Source of the DNA: Candidatus Muproteobacteria bacterium
GTDB taxonomy: Bacteria > Pseudomonadota > Gammaproteobacteria > Acidiferrobacterales > Sulfurifustaceae
Direction of reading: 5' to 3'
Length of the DNA: 64,000 nucleotides
NCBI GenBank assembly: GCA_027449605.1
Contig: DAIDLH010000008.1
Location: forward strand, 1-64,000
Each line of letters begins with the position of its first letter. The stretch's first letter is position 1. Made by a program: the position numbers and the translations under genes. Shown here piece by piece: positions 37,063-44,864 of the stretch. The notes below the pieces were generated by a model. It saw only the letters and a program-made list of their open reading frames with translations. It ran no database searches and was not told the DNA's origin.

Positions 37063-37094
37063 GACGAAGTTGGACGTTCGCGTCCAACTTCGTC
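37063..37094. other. Perfect 14-bp hairpin with TTCG loop in left end
   Basis: GACGAAGTTGGACG, TTCG, then the exact complement. The first arm overlaps a direct repeat GAAGTTGGAC. It lies in the roughly 360-base non-coding left end, after the last leftward gene, so it may terminate or stabilise that transcript, although no T-run follows on either strand. Confidence 0.6.
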
Positions 37095-37145
37095 ATACAG
37101 CAATGATTTTTAAAAGGAATTGGCCGGAGAAATGATCGACGGTCA

Positions 37146-37583
37146 TCATGTATCGTCAACGCCGGCGGCTTCCTTTGTCTTCATCCAATACCGGTGTAAC
37201 GTGGTTTTTGAGGGTGCTCTACCAGGACCGAAGACATCGCGGCATGATTGCGCGAGCGCGACGAACCCCATCACCGGCAACATTTCATCGACAAAAGCCT
37301 TGATCGCAGCGTCGATCTCAATCTTTGATTTGCGATGTGGGCAGCGCGGTGGTGCCGTGCCGTGCGCAATACGATCTTCCCAGTAGCGAGCGATTTGTTT
37401 CCAAGACGGCGCGCGTTCCTTCCCGAACCGTTCGAGGCATGCACGCGCGACGGTATTGTAGGGCGCCTGAGGCGTGAGTGTATCGACAAATCCGCGGACC
37501 TCCGCGTCGAGCCTAAGGATTGATGGCTGACCAGGTCGATGCTCGCGGCGCCACTGCTTGCGCTGTTCCTCAATTGTGCTCAT
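37146..37583 (-). CDS. Hypothetical protein with internally duplicated helical domain
   Basis: The 145-residue product of the last leftward gene contains two related segments of about 48 residues: RLDAEVRGFVDTLTPQAPYN.. through APSWKQIARYWEDR, and EIDAAIKAFVDEMLPVMGFV.. through APSKTTLHRYWMKT. Each ends in a helix resembling a DNA-recognition helix, with the shared core RxxFGxxRAPSxxxxxRYW. This suggests a tandem DNA-binding protein, which is my inference. The ATG at 37583 is used; a TTG at 37601 is possible, and either start region overlaps or abuts the end of the gp16-like gene. I do not recognise a named family. Confidence 0.7.
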   Translation of the reverse strand: MSTIEEQRKQWRREHRPGQPSILRLDAEVRGFVDTLTPQAPYNTVARACLERFGKERAPSWKQIARYWEDRIAHGTAPPRCPHRKSKIEIDAAIKAFVDEMLPVMGFVALAQSCRDVFGPGRAPSKTTLHRYWMKTKEAAGVDDT

Positions 37584-37989
37584 GGCTTTGACGGCGTTCA
37601 ATCATGCCCTTAAGGCCGGTAATCACCTTTGAAATAACCTCCTGGTCCGCAAACCGCAGAGACGAAACGCCGAAATAGTGTTCGAGCCAATGTCCCAACG
37701 CGCGCTCGTCACAAAACCCTGTGTATTGTTCCCACAGTATACGGACCAGGATCACCTGGGCGGGCGTGGCCATGCCTGGGCGATCACCGTAGGCGTTGCG
37801 CGCCGCATCCGATTCGAACCCCAGTAGCTTGAAGGCGCGCATCAGCTCGACAAACCCAGCATCGTCGAGTTCTTTGGAGCTGCAAACGCCGCCGCACGCC
37901 TCAAGCAATTTGCGATACTGCTCATCGGTCAGGCCGAGCTTGGCCTTGGCGACGTGGATCAGGCTGATTTTCTTTTTTGAGATCGACAT
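37570..37989 (-). CDS. Mu gp16-like protein (DUF1018/GemA family)
   Basis: The 139-residue product begins KKKISLIHVAKAKLGLTDEQYRKLLEACGGVCSSKELDDAGFVELMRAFKLLGF and continues MATPAQVILVRILWEQYTG, ending in SSLRFADQEVISKVITGLKGMI. This is the pattern of Mu gp16 (regulatory GemA/DUF1018) proteins from the early region of Mu-like phages. The exact function is uncertain; in Mu it is associated with modulation of host gene expression. It overlaps the neighbouring genes at both ends, as expected in a compact phage operon. Confidence 0.8.
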   Translation of the reverse strand: MSISKKKISLIHVAKAKLGLTDEQYRKLLEACGGVCSSKELDDAGFVELMRAFKLLGFESDAARNAYGDRPGMATPAQVILVRILWEQYTGFCDERALGHWLEHYFGVSSLRFADQEVISKVITGLKGMIERRQSHEHN

Positions 37990-38543
37990 GTGGATGTTGG
38001 GCTGAGTTGAAATCTCACAATTCCGTCATTGTCGGTATCTGCATATACATCCATTCCGCGCGCATGGATGAGACGAAGCCAGGTCATCAACGGTTCGCCG
38101 CTTTGACCTATTTTTGTCTCGCGCACTATGCGATCACTGAGCGCGGCAGCTTTCTTCAGCCATTCTTTATCCCTAGCGGGATCGAGCGCACAGGCCAACA
38201 AATCCACGACCAATCCGATCGGTAGCGAAGAAGCAGGTTGCGTGCTGGGGTGAACGACGACATTATCTTTGGCTGGTGGTGCTGCCTCGTTCCGCTTTTC
38301 GGTCAGCAGGCGCATAAATCCTGCTTCGCAGTTTTCCCCGTCGCTTTTTATGCGCGACATATAATCGATACTGATTTCCAACAAATTATCAACGTTCGAG
38401 AGGTCATCGTCGCTCTCCCTGGCAAAGAGTGGATTGTCGATTGCGGCTTTCAGTAAAGTCTGAACCTTGTTCGTGTTGTACTGCAAATCAAGAAACGCAT
38501 TTAGAGTCGTCTCATATCTTTCGGCAGGGTTGCGTGTCGTCAT
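37959..38543 (-). CDS. Hypothetical early-region protein of the Mu-like element
   Basis: The 194-residue acidic, mostly helical protein opens MTTRNPAERYETTLNAFLDLQYNTNKVQTLLKAA and ends in a basic tail (TSTCRSQKRKSA). I see no catalytic motif, membrane segment or known domain. The gene overlaps the gp16-like gene by 31 bases and follows the 83-residue gene on the same strand, so it belongs to the leftward early operon. It may be an accessory replication or host-takeover protein, but nothing in the sequence shows which. Confidence 0.6.
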   Translation of the reverse strand: MTTRNPAERYETTLNAFLDLQYNTNKVQTLLKAAIDNPLFARESDDDLSNVDNLLEISIDYMSRIKSDGENCEAGFMRLLTEKRNEAAPPAKDNVVVHPSTQPASSLPIGLVVDLLACALDPARDKEWLKKAAALSDRIVRETKIGQSGEPLMTWLRLIHARGMDVYADTDNDGIVRFQLSPTSTCRSQKRKSA

Positions 38544-38596
38544 GGATGATCCTCTACTCCGTGTGTGTTGAATGAATCGTTATCGAGCCCCGTCCC

Positions 38597-38848
38597 TTAT
38601 CGATTGCTACAGGAGACGCTCCCGGGGAATGGCTCGTTCCAGACCGTGATGTCGAGCCCATGCCGCATCCAGGCGCCACTGCATCGCCAGGGGCAGTGCG
38701 CGTTCGTCCACTGGAAGAAGGCGCGATATCTATGCAGAGAAACGCAATGGCGCTTGGTGCGCCCATCGCGCACGACGGTAATCACCGCACCGCCCGTGCG
38801 GCGGTACGCTTTGATCTGAGCAAGGGGCTCGCGTGTCTTATCGTTCAT
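38597..38848 (-). CDS. Small Cys/Trp-rich hypothetical protein
   Basis: The 83-residue product contains GGAVITVVRDGRTKRHCVSLHRYRAFFQWTNAHCPWRC, which reads as short beta strands followed by a cysteine/histidine/tryptophan-rich part that could bind metal. Its ATG overlaps the stop of the preceding 109-residue gene by four bases, which supports expression. Nothing similar is recognised from memory. It is part of the leftward block after the transposition genes. Confidence 0.5.
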   Translation of the reverse strand: MNDKTREPLAQIKAYRRTGGAVITVVRDGRTKRHCVSLHRYRAFFQWTNAHCPWRCSGAWMRHGLDITVWNEPFPGSVSCSNR

Positions 38849-39174
38849 GACTCACTCCCGAGCTTGGAATGCTTACAGCCCTTGCGGCAGGCCATATAGA
38901 GCGCCACGCGCGTCGGATTCGTGGTGGCGAAGGGCCGAGCCTGGTGGTCCTGGCAACGCTTCTTGGAGATCGCGCCGAGCACCGGGCAATCATGCGTCTG
39001 CTTCATCAGCGCGCCCATGACGCGGGCCTCGATGCGGTCCAAACGTCCGGTATAAGTGCCCTTTAAAACCTGATTTATCGTGGTCTGCGACATGCCGATC
39101 AGTCGCGCAACTTTATTTTGCGAGGTACGTTTGCACTCTTCGCGCAGTACTTCGATCCATTCGGCGTCAGTCAT
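38845..39174 (-). CDS. Helix-turn-helix protein with C-terminal cysteines
   Basis: The 109-residue product has an N-terminal helix-turn-helix (LREECKRTSQNKVARLIGMSQTTINQVLKGTYTG, residues 9-42), with the turn at IGMSQTTINQVL and clear resemblance to lambda-repressor-like folds. The C-terminal half holds four cysteines (DCPV, KRCQD, ACRKGCKH) in a pattern suited to metal binding. It overlaps both neighbours by four bases. A regulatory role in the early operon is inferred. Confidence 0.7.
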   Translation of the reverse strand: MTDAEWIEVLREECKRTSQNKVARLIGMSQTTINQVLKGTYTGRLDRIEARVMGALMKQTHDCPVLGAISKKRCQDHQARPFATTNPTRVALYMACRKGCKHSKLGSES

Positions 39175-39878
39175 TGGTCACCTCGCTGCGTGGGGCACCG
39201 CCGTAATGACTGGCAATGCGTGATCACGTCTTCGGCAGCAAGGTCGAACTTCTTGCCTAAAATTTTCCTACCCTCCACTGGATCGATCAGCGCGAAACCG
39301 CCGCGGTTGTTGTCGCTGCGCCTCCCGCGCGCTTTATTTGCGACAAGCCCGATGCGCCTTGCTGCTCTGCGTGCCTCAGATTCAATGTTGCGGTTCCGTT
39401 TAATTGTTTGCCTTGCTTGTGGCCCCATGTTCGCGGTTGCAGGGTGGCTTTGCTCGCTTGCTGGCGCCGGCGGCCAATCGATTCCGTTCCTGGTTAGCTC
39501 GCTGTCCGATTGGCCGAACACTTCCCGCACGTTCGGGTCGTAGACCATACCTGATCGCTGCGGGATCGGCTGAAGTGGGCCGGTATTGCGTGCGAGTTGG
39601 AAGACGGTATATGAACCAGGGCGACCGGTCTCGCGTTTTTTGGCGATGCGCAGGTAGCCGGCTTGCACGAGCCGCCGCACGTAGAAAAAAAGATTGTCCA
39701 TTCTGATTTCTGAAGTCATTTTCAATTGCGGTAAGGTAAACATCCTTAAAATCCGCATGCAGCGCCAAGCTTTCGCGCGGTCATCGTTAAAAGGACGGCG
39801 ACGAGTATAACCACGCAATTTAGGAACCGGTTTGATATCCGCCTCAGGATGCACCTGGTCAAGGCTAAAGCTGGCCAT
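39171..39878 (-). CDS. Winged-helix-like hypothetical protein
   Basis: From the ATG at 39878, which overlaps the MuB-like stop (TGATG), the product is 235 residues. The segment AWRCMRILRMFTLPQLKMTSEIRMDNLFFYVRRLVQAGYLRIAKKRETGRPGSYTVFQLARNTGP (about 33-97) has the layout of a winged helix that reads DNA: three helices, then a beta wing. The C-terminal half is basic (RQTIKRNRNIESEARRAARRIG) and may also contact nucleic acid. The ORF track adds 87 residues upstream that are a shadow of the ATPase gene. It could assist transposition or transcription. Confidence 0.65.
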   Translation of the reverse strand: MASFSLDQVHPEADIKPVPKLRGYTRRRPFNDDRAKAWRCMRILRMFTLPQLKMTSEIRMDNLFFYVRRLVQAGYLRIAKKRETGRPGSYTVFQLARNTGPLQPIPQRSGMVYDPNVREVFGQSDSELTRNGIDWPPAPASEQSHPATANMGPQARQTIKRNRNIESEARRAARRIGLVANKARGRRSDNNRGGFALIDPVEGRKILGKKFDLAAEDVITHCQSLRRCPTQRGDQ

Positions 39879-40615
39879 CAGGCGACCCTCGCGATGCGCG
39901 TTTGCGGTGCGCCTGACAACACGAAGGCGCGCCCGTTCCAATCCGCGGCGCCGAGGCGCTTGAGCGCGTGCTTTTTGGCATAGGATTCGATGCGCGACAG
40001 CCCGACCACCAGACCGCGCATGCTGCCGCCGGTTTTCTGATGCAGCTCGGCGAGCAGATCGTCCGACACCTCCACTTCGCACACCGTTTCGGCCAGCACG
40101 CGCGCATCCTCGACATCGGCCGGTTTGAATTCCACCCACTGCGAGATGCGCCCGGCCAGTTGCTCGCGGTGCATGATGCGCTGGCGGAAATCCTTCATGC
40201 CGATCAGGATCAACGGCATGGTGGAAAGATCATGCAGATCGCGCAGCGATTCCAGCAGGCGCTTGTTGCCGATGAGGTAATCGGCCTCGTCCACGAACAA
40301 CGGCCGGCCGGTGAGCGCGAGCTTATCGATGATGAAATCCATCATCGCGGAACAGCTCTGCAGCGGCTTGGCATCCAGCTCGCGCATGATCGCGCCGAGC
40401 ATGGCGCTCGGCTTCCATAAAGCCAGCGCGCGCACGTACACAGCGTGCACGTGGTTGGCGTACCAGGCGGCGGCCGTGGTCTTGCCGAGACCAGTGTTTC
40501 CGCAGATGAGGCCGATACCGGGCACGCCAATATCGCGCGAGGCGAGGGACTCGCCGGCCTGTGACAGCAGACGCAGATTTTTCACGGGGGCGATCGCGTG
40601 TTTCATTTTCGGCAC
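39878..40615 (-). CDS. MuB-like AAA ATPase, transposition target activator
   Basis: The 245-residue product has Walker A CGNTGLGKTTAA (about residues 38-49), Walker B RPLFVDEADYL (about 104-113) and a sensor-like LILIGMKDF. This is the MuB/TniB class of ATPases that capture target DNA and activate the DDE transposase. It follows the transposase gene, separated by 11 bases, as in Mu and BcepMu. There is no adjacent tniQ, so a Tn7 or Tn5053-type system is unlikely. Confidence 0.9.
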   Translation of the reverse strand: MPKMKHAIAPVKNLRLLSQAGESLASRDIGVPGIGLICGNTGLGKTTAAAWYANHVHAVYVRALALWKPSAMLGAIMRELDAKPLQSCSAMMDFIIDKLALTGRPLFVDEADYLIGNKRLLESLRDLHDLSTMPLILIGMKDFRQRIMHREQLAGRISQWVEFKPADVEDARVLAETVCEVEVSDDLLAELHQKTGGSMRGLVVGLSRIESYAKKHALKRLGAADWNGRAFVLSGAPQTRIARVA

Positions 40616-40626
40616 TCCTGATCGGA

Positions 40627-42795
40627 TTAACTCTTAGCTCCGAGCGCGCGCGAGACCATCACGTTCGCGCGATACTCGGGGGTGGTTTCGTAGGCACGCA
40701 TCCAGGCGACTTCCGCGTCGGTCAGATCACTCCGACGTGAAAGCGCCTGGTAGCGCGCCCACAGATCTTCGTCGTCCTGCTCGCGCGCAGCGCTCATGAG
40801 CCGCTCGACGATGGCGCCGCCGCGATCGAGCGCGTCTTGATTCGGCCGATTCGCCGGCGTGAGCGCCGCGACGGCCTCGGCGGCGGCCGCGAGCCCGGCG
40901 CTGTCATGCGTCTCGGCCGGCGCCGGGAAGAGGCTCAGTTTGCCGCTCTTGAGCGCGCGGTCGCGCAGGATGTCGTCCACGATGTCGTCGGTCTTGATCG
41001 CGCGCGCGGCGGCCTTGAGCGCGCGGCGTTCCTCCTGCACGCGTTGTTTCTGGATCTCGCGCCCGCGCGCGGCGACTTCCTGGCGGTTCATGCCGGTGCG
41101 CTCCGGGCATTCGGCGATACACAGGAATTCGCGGTCCGGACCGCCGAACACGTATATGCGCCCGAGGTCCTGTTCGATGGCATCGAAGCGCACCAGCACC
41201 GATTCGCCGACGTAGGCTTCGAGTTCGGGCGCGATGAACCAGGCGTTGTCGATCTGGATGCCCTTCTTTTGCACCGTGCGCATGCCGTGGTTGTCCGGCG
41301 CTTCGGCGAGCAAGATGTCGAGCGCGCGCTCGTCGTCGATGCGGCGCACCGACTCACGCCAGGCGGCGATGACCTCGAATGGCGTCTTGCCCTGCACGCC
41401 GTCGTGCGGCCGATGCAAATAGATGTCGTCACACCAGGCGTCGCAGAATTTCTGGAATTCGGCCGCCGTCATGTTGACCTCGATCACGGCATTACGCTGC
41501 ATGAGGCGGTCGGAGAAAGACCGGCGATCGCGGATGGCCTGGCGGTCCGCGACGTTATGGCCGATGAAACCATCGAGCAGCTCCACCAGGTCATGGGCGA
41601 AGCTGCGGAAGAAACGCTCGATATGCGGCTTGTGCCAGGGCTGGAACGGCGGGCACAGCGTCTGCTGGATCGCCAGCGAATCGAACACGCGCGTGATGTG
41701 GTGGCCTTTATAATCCGCGCCATTGTCGGTCTTGGCTTCTTCCGGCACGCCCCAATCGAGCAGCGCGTGCCGCACCAGCGTGGCGACCGCCGTGGCCTTG
41801 TTGGTCTTGCTGATAAAAAGCTTCGAGCGCCGGCTGAACACGTCGATTACGCCGAGCACCGTGTGGCGGCCGTCGGCCAGCATTACGTCGGCCGGCGTAG
41901 AGTCGAATTCCCACCGCTGATTGAGGCGCCGCACGCCTTCGCTTTGCGATCCGAAGGCGACCATGTAGCGGCCCTTCCAGGCGTCGGGATTGGCGAGCGC
42001 CATGAGGGTCTGCGCGTTCTCGGATTTCCACTGATTGATCCAGCGTTCCAGCGAGCGCATCGACGGCAGGGCGGTGTCGGTATTGCCAAGGCGCGCTTCC
42101 AGCATCTGCATGACGTGCGTGGCACGCGCATGCGGCTTGGCGGCGAGCAGGCCGACGATGAGATCGCGCACCGCGGGCTGTGTGTCGATCTTGCCTCGTC
42201 CTCTACTTCCTGCATAGCGGCCGGCAAGGCCATCAACTCCGTGATTTTTGATCTCTCGGCGCCAGCGGTTGAGTGAAGTCGGAGAAACATCACGCACTAT
42301 CTCGCGCACGAACGTGGGCATCTCGATCGCGCCGCAATTGTATTGCGCAGCGAATTGATGCTCGGAATCAGTGAGCGAGAGCTTATGCGTCTTTTGGAAT
42401 TCCTTGCGCGCGCGCAGGATGGCAAGCTTGGCGTCGAGCCGACGTTGGCCGCGTTCGGGGAGTGAGGTGGATTTCTTGAGGGATTCGAGGCGACGGTTAT
42501 GTGCCGCTTCAATTGTGGTCTGTTCTTTGACCTGGAGCTTCCGGCCTTCGTCCGCGCCGACTTTCGCGCTTGGAGATTCGCTCAACAGCTCGGCATGTTG
42601 CCGCGTGTGAAAAGCCTGGCGAACGGCCTCCGGCAGCGAGTTGATATGAAACTCAGTTTTGGACCCACCTTGAACCGGTATCTTCCGCGCCTTCCACCCC
42701 TCGCGGCGTCCACGTGCTTTCACCCGTTTCGCTGTGGTTGGCATTCCGGGCAAGCGCAATTCGGCAATCTCTTCAGGACAGAGCCATTCCCTCAT
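40627..42795 (-). CDS. MuA-like DDE transposase
   Basis: From the ATG at 42795 (AGGAGC upstream) the product is 722 residues. The N-terminus (WLCPEEIAELRLPGMPTTAKRVKARGRREGWKARKI, with GGSKTEFHINSLP) matches the Mu-type DNA-binding winged helix. A second HTH block precedes the RNase H-like integrase core, in which catalytic residues read as D298 (WEFDST), D357 (KTDNGADY) and E393 (HIERFF); the D-to-E spacing is exactly 35. A Mu-type C-terminal domain follows. All three acids are intact, so the enzyme may be active. It would bind the CGACACTGGGTTTGGCG repeats at the element ends. Confidence 0.95.
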   Translation of the reverse strand: MREWLCPEEIAELRLPGMPTTAKRVKARGRREGWKARKIPVQGGSKTEFHINSLPEAVRQAFHTRQHAELLSESPSAKVGADEGRKLQVKEQTTIEAAHNRRLESLKKSTSLPERGQRRLDAKLAILRARKEFQKTHKLSLTDSEHQFAAQYNCGAIEMPTFVREIVRDVSPTSLNRWRREIKNHGVDGLAGRYAGSRGRGKIDTQPAVRDLIVGLLAAKPHARATHVMQMLEARLGNTDTALPSMRSLERWINQWKSENAQTLMALANPDAWKGRYMVAFGSQSEGVRRLNQRWEFDSTPADVMLADGRHTVLGVIDVFSRRSKLFISKTNKATAVATLVRHALLDWGVPEEAKTDNGADYKGHHITRVFDSLAIQQTLCPPFQPWHKPHIERFFRSFAHDLVELLDGFIGHNVADRQAIRDRRSFSDRLMQRNAVIEVNMTAAEFQKFCDAWCDDIYLHRPHDGVQGKTPFEVIAAWRESVRRIDDERALDILLAEAPDNHGMRTVQKKGIQIDNAWFIAPELEAYVGESVLVRFDAIEQDLGRIYVFGGPDREFLCIAECPERTGMNRQEVAARGREIQKQRVQEERRALKAAARAIKTDDIVDDILRDRALKSGKLSLFPAPAETHDSAGLAAAAEAVAALTPANRPNQDALDRGGAIVERLMSAAREQDDEDLWARYQALSRRSDLTDAEVAWMRAYETTPEYRANVMVSRALGAKS

Positions 42796-42848
42796 GAGCT
42801 GCTCCTTTCGCGCGGTTCTTGAGCGCCGGCCAATAGCATGGACGGTGA

Positions 42849-43076
42849 TTACGCTGCCCGGTGTTTGTGAGGGTCTATGCCGGAAGCTTTGATAAGCCGG
42901 CCGCGGAGATCCCGCCCTCCCTTTCCATTCCATCCTCCGATCAAAGCCGCCCGGGCGGCAGCGGCGTTGATATCGTGCGCTTTACACCATGCTCCGAGCG
43001 TGGTGCCCTTGGAGATAAAGGCGATGCGCACTTTTCGATAGAGCCCTTGACCGGGAACTGCATTACCAATATTCAT
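42849..43076 (-). CDS. Small Ner/Cro-like DNA-binding protein
   Basis: The 75-residue basic product, KVRIAFISKGTTLGAWCKAHDINAAAARAALIGGWNGKGG, has the length and position of the Ner or Cro-type regulators that sit first in the leftward operon of Mu-like phages, divergent from the repressor. The segment TLGAWCKAHDINAAAARAALIG fits a helix-turn-helix. It begins about 90 bases from the repressor start, across a palindromic operator candidate, and is followed by the transposase gene. Confidence 0.7.
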   Translation of the reverse strand: MNIGNAVPGQGLYRKVRIAFISKGTTLGAWCKAHDINAAAARAALIGGWNGKGGRDLRGRLIKASGIDPHKHRAA

Positions 43077-43125
43077 GGCGTTGTCTCCGAATTAAATAGA
43101 TACTTAATTTCATGTAAAAAACTTA

Positions 43126-43144
43126 TTGTTTATTTTATAAACAA
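43126..43144. promoter_or_regulatory. Palindromic operator candidate between ner-like gene and repressor
   Basis: TTGTTTATTTTATAAACAA is a perfect 8-bp inverted repeat with a TTT spacer, in the strongly AT-rich 89-base gap between the two divergent regulators. A related half-site (TTGCAAACAA) follows near the repressor start. It is the natural place for repressor and Ner-like protein to bind and set the lysis/lysogeny switch. Confidence 0.65.
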
Positions 43145-43165
43145 AATTACGTTATTGCAAACAAA

Positions 43166-43915
43166 ATGAAAACCATGGAGTTAGAGGGCGTTTTGGGCAG
43201 GTTAGCCTCGCTAACAGGCGCAAAAACCGATGCAGCCATCTCAAGCGAGCTGAGAGTCACTCCACAGACTCTCGCCAATTGGAAGAGGCGCGGGAAAGTG
43301 CCCTTCGAGGAACTCTGCGAGTTTGCTCAACGACGAGGGGTGTCCCTCGATTATGTCCTGTTCGGGAAAAAGGCACGAATCGATCCCGCCATCTTCAAGG
43401 AAGTACAGCGGGCATTAAGGGGCGAGCTAAGTGAGATGAGGGAATTAGATGACGAAGAATTCGACGCCTACACGGTAACCATCTACAACGAGATTCCATC
43501 AGTCGATGATCCGGAGATGCGGCAGCGAATTGTCGCCGGCTTTGTCGTTATTGCTGGCCGAGAGAAATTGAAGGAATTTATAAGAGTCTCAGAGTGGCTC
43601 ATACCACGATGGGAAACTTTGCCGCCGGAGTTGCGGCAATTTCCAAGTTTCAGCGGCGTCGAGAACCTAACGAAAGATGGTCTGCAAAAGTTGCGTGATG
43701 ACGCAATGAGGCGCCTGGAAGATCTCGATGCATTTCTTAAATCGCTATCTGCACAGAGCGTTAATGCCACGCAAAAGGACAATGCCGCCACGGAACCAGA
43801 AGCATCTCATGTAGTGACTTTGTCGAGACAGAAGAGCATCAAAGATCGCGAGCATAAGGTCGCGCCCAGTCGCGGTACTGTGCGCGGGGGCGGGAAGAAG
43901 AAAAAAAAGAAATGA
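43166..43915 (+). CDS. CI-type phage repressor, no peptidase domain
   Basis: The 249-residue product has an N-terminal helix-turn-helix of the phage CI repressor class (GRLASLTGAKTDAAISSELRVTPQTLANWKRRGKVPFEELCEFAQRRGVSLDYVLFG, residues 10-67). The rest is helical and charged, without the Ser-Lys peptidase of LexA-like repressors. It ends in an unusual basic tail, GGGKKKKKK. It is divergent from the ner-like and transposase genes, so it is expected to silence transposition in the lysogen. ATG 43166 lacks a clear ribosome site; ATG 43175 is an alternative. Confidence 0.85.
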   Translation: MKTMELEGVLGRLASLTGAKTDAAISSELRVTPQTLANWKRRGKVPFEELCEFAQRRGVSLDYVLFGKKARIDPAIFKEVQRALRGELSEMRELDDEEFDAYTVTIYNEIPSVDDPEMRQRIVAGFVVIAGREKLKEFIRVSEWLIPRWETLPPELRQFPSFSGVENLTKDGLQKLRDDAMRRLEDLDAFLKSLSAQSVNATQKDNAATEPEASHVVTLSRQKSIKDREHKVAPSRGTVRGGGKKKKKK

Positions 43916-44363
43916 AGTGCGTCGGCCAGCGGCTGCGCTGATGAGCCAAAAATACCCTTCCTCAGAGTTTTTCAGGCATCCCGTCAAACCGCCTACGATG
44001 CCCCAGGAGCGTTTCAGGGCTATCCCGCCCCGTTCGCAAAAAGATCGCATTTTTTAATAGGGGGTTAATAGGGTTCCCGGGGGTGTTCCGTGGGACTCTG
44101 TGACCCCATTTCCGACCCTGTCACATGTCTGGGCGACATTTTGGTTGTCAGCCCGCCCTCTTCCCGCCTGAATTCAAATCAATTATTAAAACTCTTTACA
44201 AGTATTCCAGTAAGTGAGGTTAGTAGACTTGTCGTCCTATTTTCGACAGGAGCGACCGCAACGTGTCAAAACATTCACATGCCCTTGCAGCAGCCGCGCC
44301 CATACTTGCCTGCGTTCTAACTGAAGCGTTTCAGTATGATCGGACTCTAGCACGCCGCGTAAC
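43916..44363. other. Non-coding stretch between repressor and late genes
   Basis: About 450 bases hold no gene I can support. There is a near-direct repeat TTAATAGGGG/TTAATAGGGT (44054-44074) and an AT-rich block near 44170-44240 (ATCAATTATTAAAACTCTTTACAAG) that could contain the promoter of the small ORF and mor. ORFs of 76 and 101 residues here look accidental. Confidence 0.4.
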
Positions 44364-44447
44364 ATGCCCCTGATGCACTTCATCGTCATGATCGTTATTT
44401 TCTACACCGCCGCCCAACTATTCGCTGGCCGTGCGGTGAAACCATGA
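44364..44447 (+). CDS. 27-residue membrane peptide overlapping mor
   Basis: Too short for the ORF track. The frame encodes MPLMHFIVMIVIFYTAAQLF followed by AGRAVKP: one hydrophobic segment followed by a short basic tail. Its stop overlaps the mor start codon (ATGA), the coupling seen in true phage operons. It could be a translational leader for mor or a tiny membrane protein. No clear ribosome site is visible, so it remains tentative. Confidence 0.4.
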   Translation: MPLMHFIVMIVIFYTAAQLFAGRAVKP

Positions 44448-44824
44448 AGCTCATGCCTGACGATCTGCCGGAGTCGCTGCGCGAGGTCATGGACCTCATC
44501 GGTCTGCAGGCGACATTCAGGCTGGTCCAGCATTTCGGTGGCGCGATCGCCGTGTACGTGCCACACCAGATCGAGACCGATCACCAATTGGCGGTTGCGT
44601 TGGGTCTGCCCGCCGCGCGCAAGCTCGCCGTCTACTATGGCGGCGCTGAACTGCGTAACATTCCACGCTGCGCTTTTGGGCTGCGGCGTATCCGCAACGC
44701 CGAAATCGACCGCCGCCATCGCGCAGGTGATTCCGCACTGAATCTCGCGCGCGCATTCGGCCTCACCGAACGCCAGGTCAGGACGATCCTCAGCGAAGCC
44801 CGCGACCGCACGGACGAGAAATAG
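44444..44824 (+). CDS. mor: Mor-family middle/late transcription activator
   Basis: The 126-residue protein has the Mor activator layout: a helical N-terminal dimerisation part (LPESLREVMDLIGLQATFRLVQHFGGAIAVYVPHQ) and a C-terminal helix-turn-helix (DSALNLARAFGLTERQVRTILSEAR). In Mu, Mor recruits RNA polymerase to the middle promoter. It opens the rightward block of the element, with its start overlapped by a 27-codon ORF. A second protein of the same type is encoded at 49760. Confidence 0.88.
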   Translation: MKLMPDDLPESLREVMDLIGLQATFRLVQHFGGAIAVYVPHQIETDHQLAVALGLPAARKLAVYYGGAELRNIPRCAFGLRRIRNAEIDRRHRAGDSALNLARAFGLTERQVRTILSEARDRTDEK

Positions 44825-44864
44825 GCAGTGTTCTGATCACCAACACATACCAGGAGAAAGAAAT

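Noticed and set aside
39878-42795. Tn7-like or Tn5053-like transposon (TnsABC/TniABQ)
   Set aside because: There is no tnsA, tniQ or resolvase, the transposase N-terminus is Mu-type, and phage genes are present.
44090-44320. 76-residue ORF between repressor and mor
   Set aside because: No ribosome site or domain signal, and it crosses the probable promoter region.
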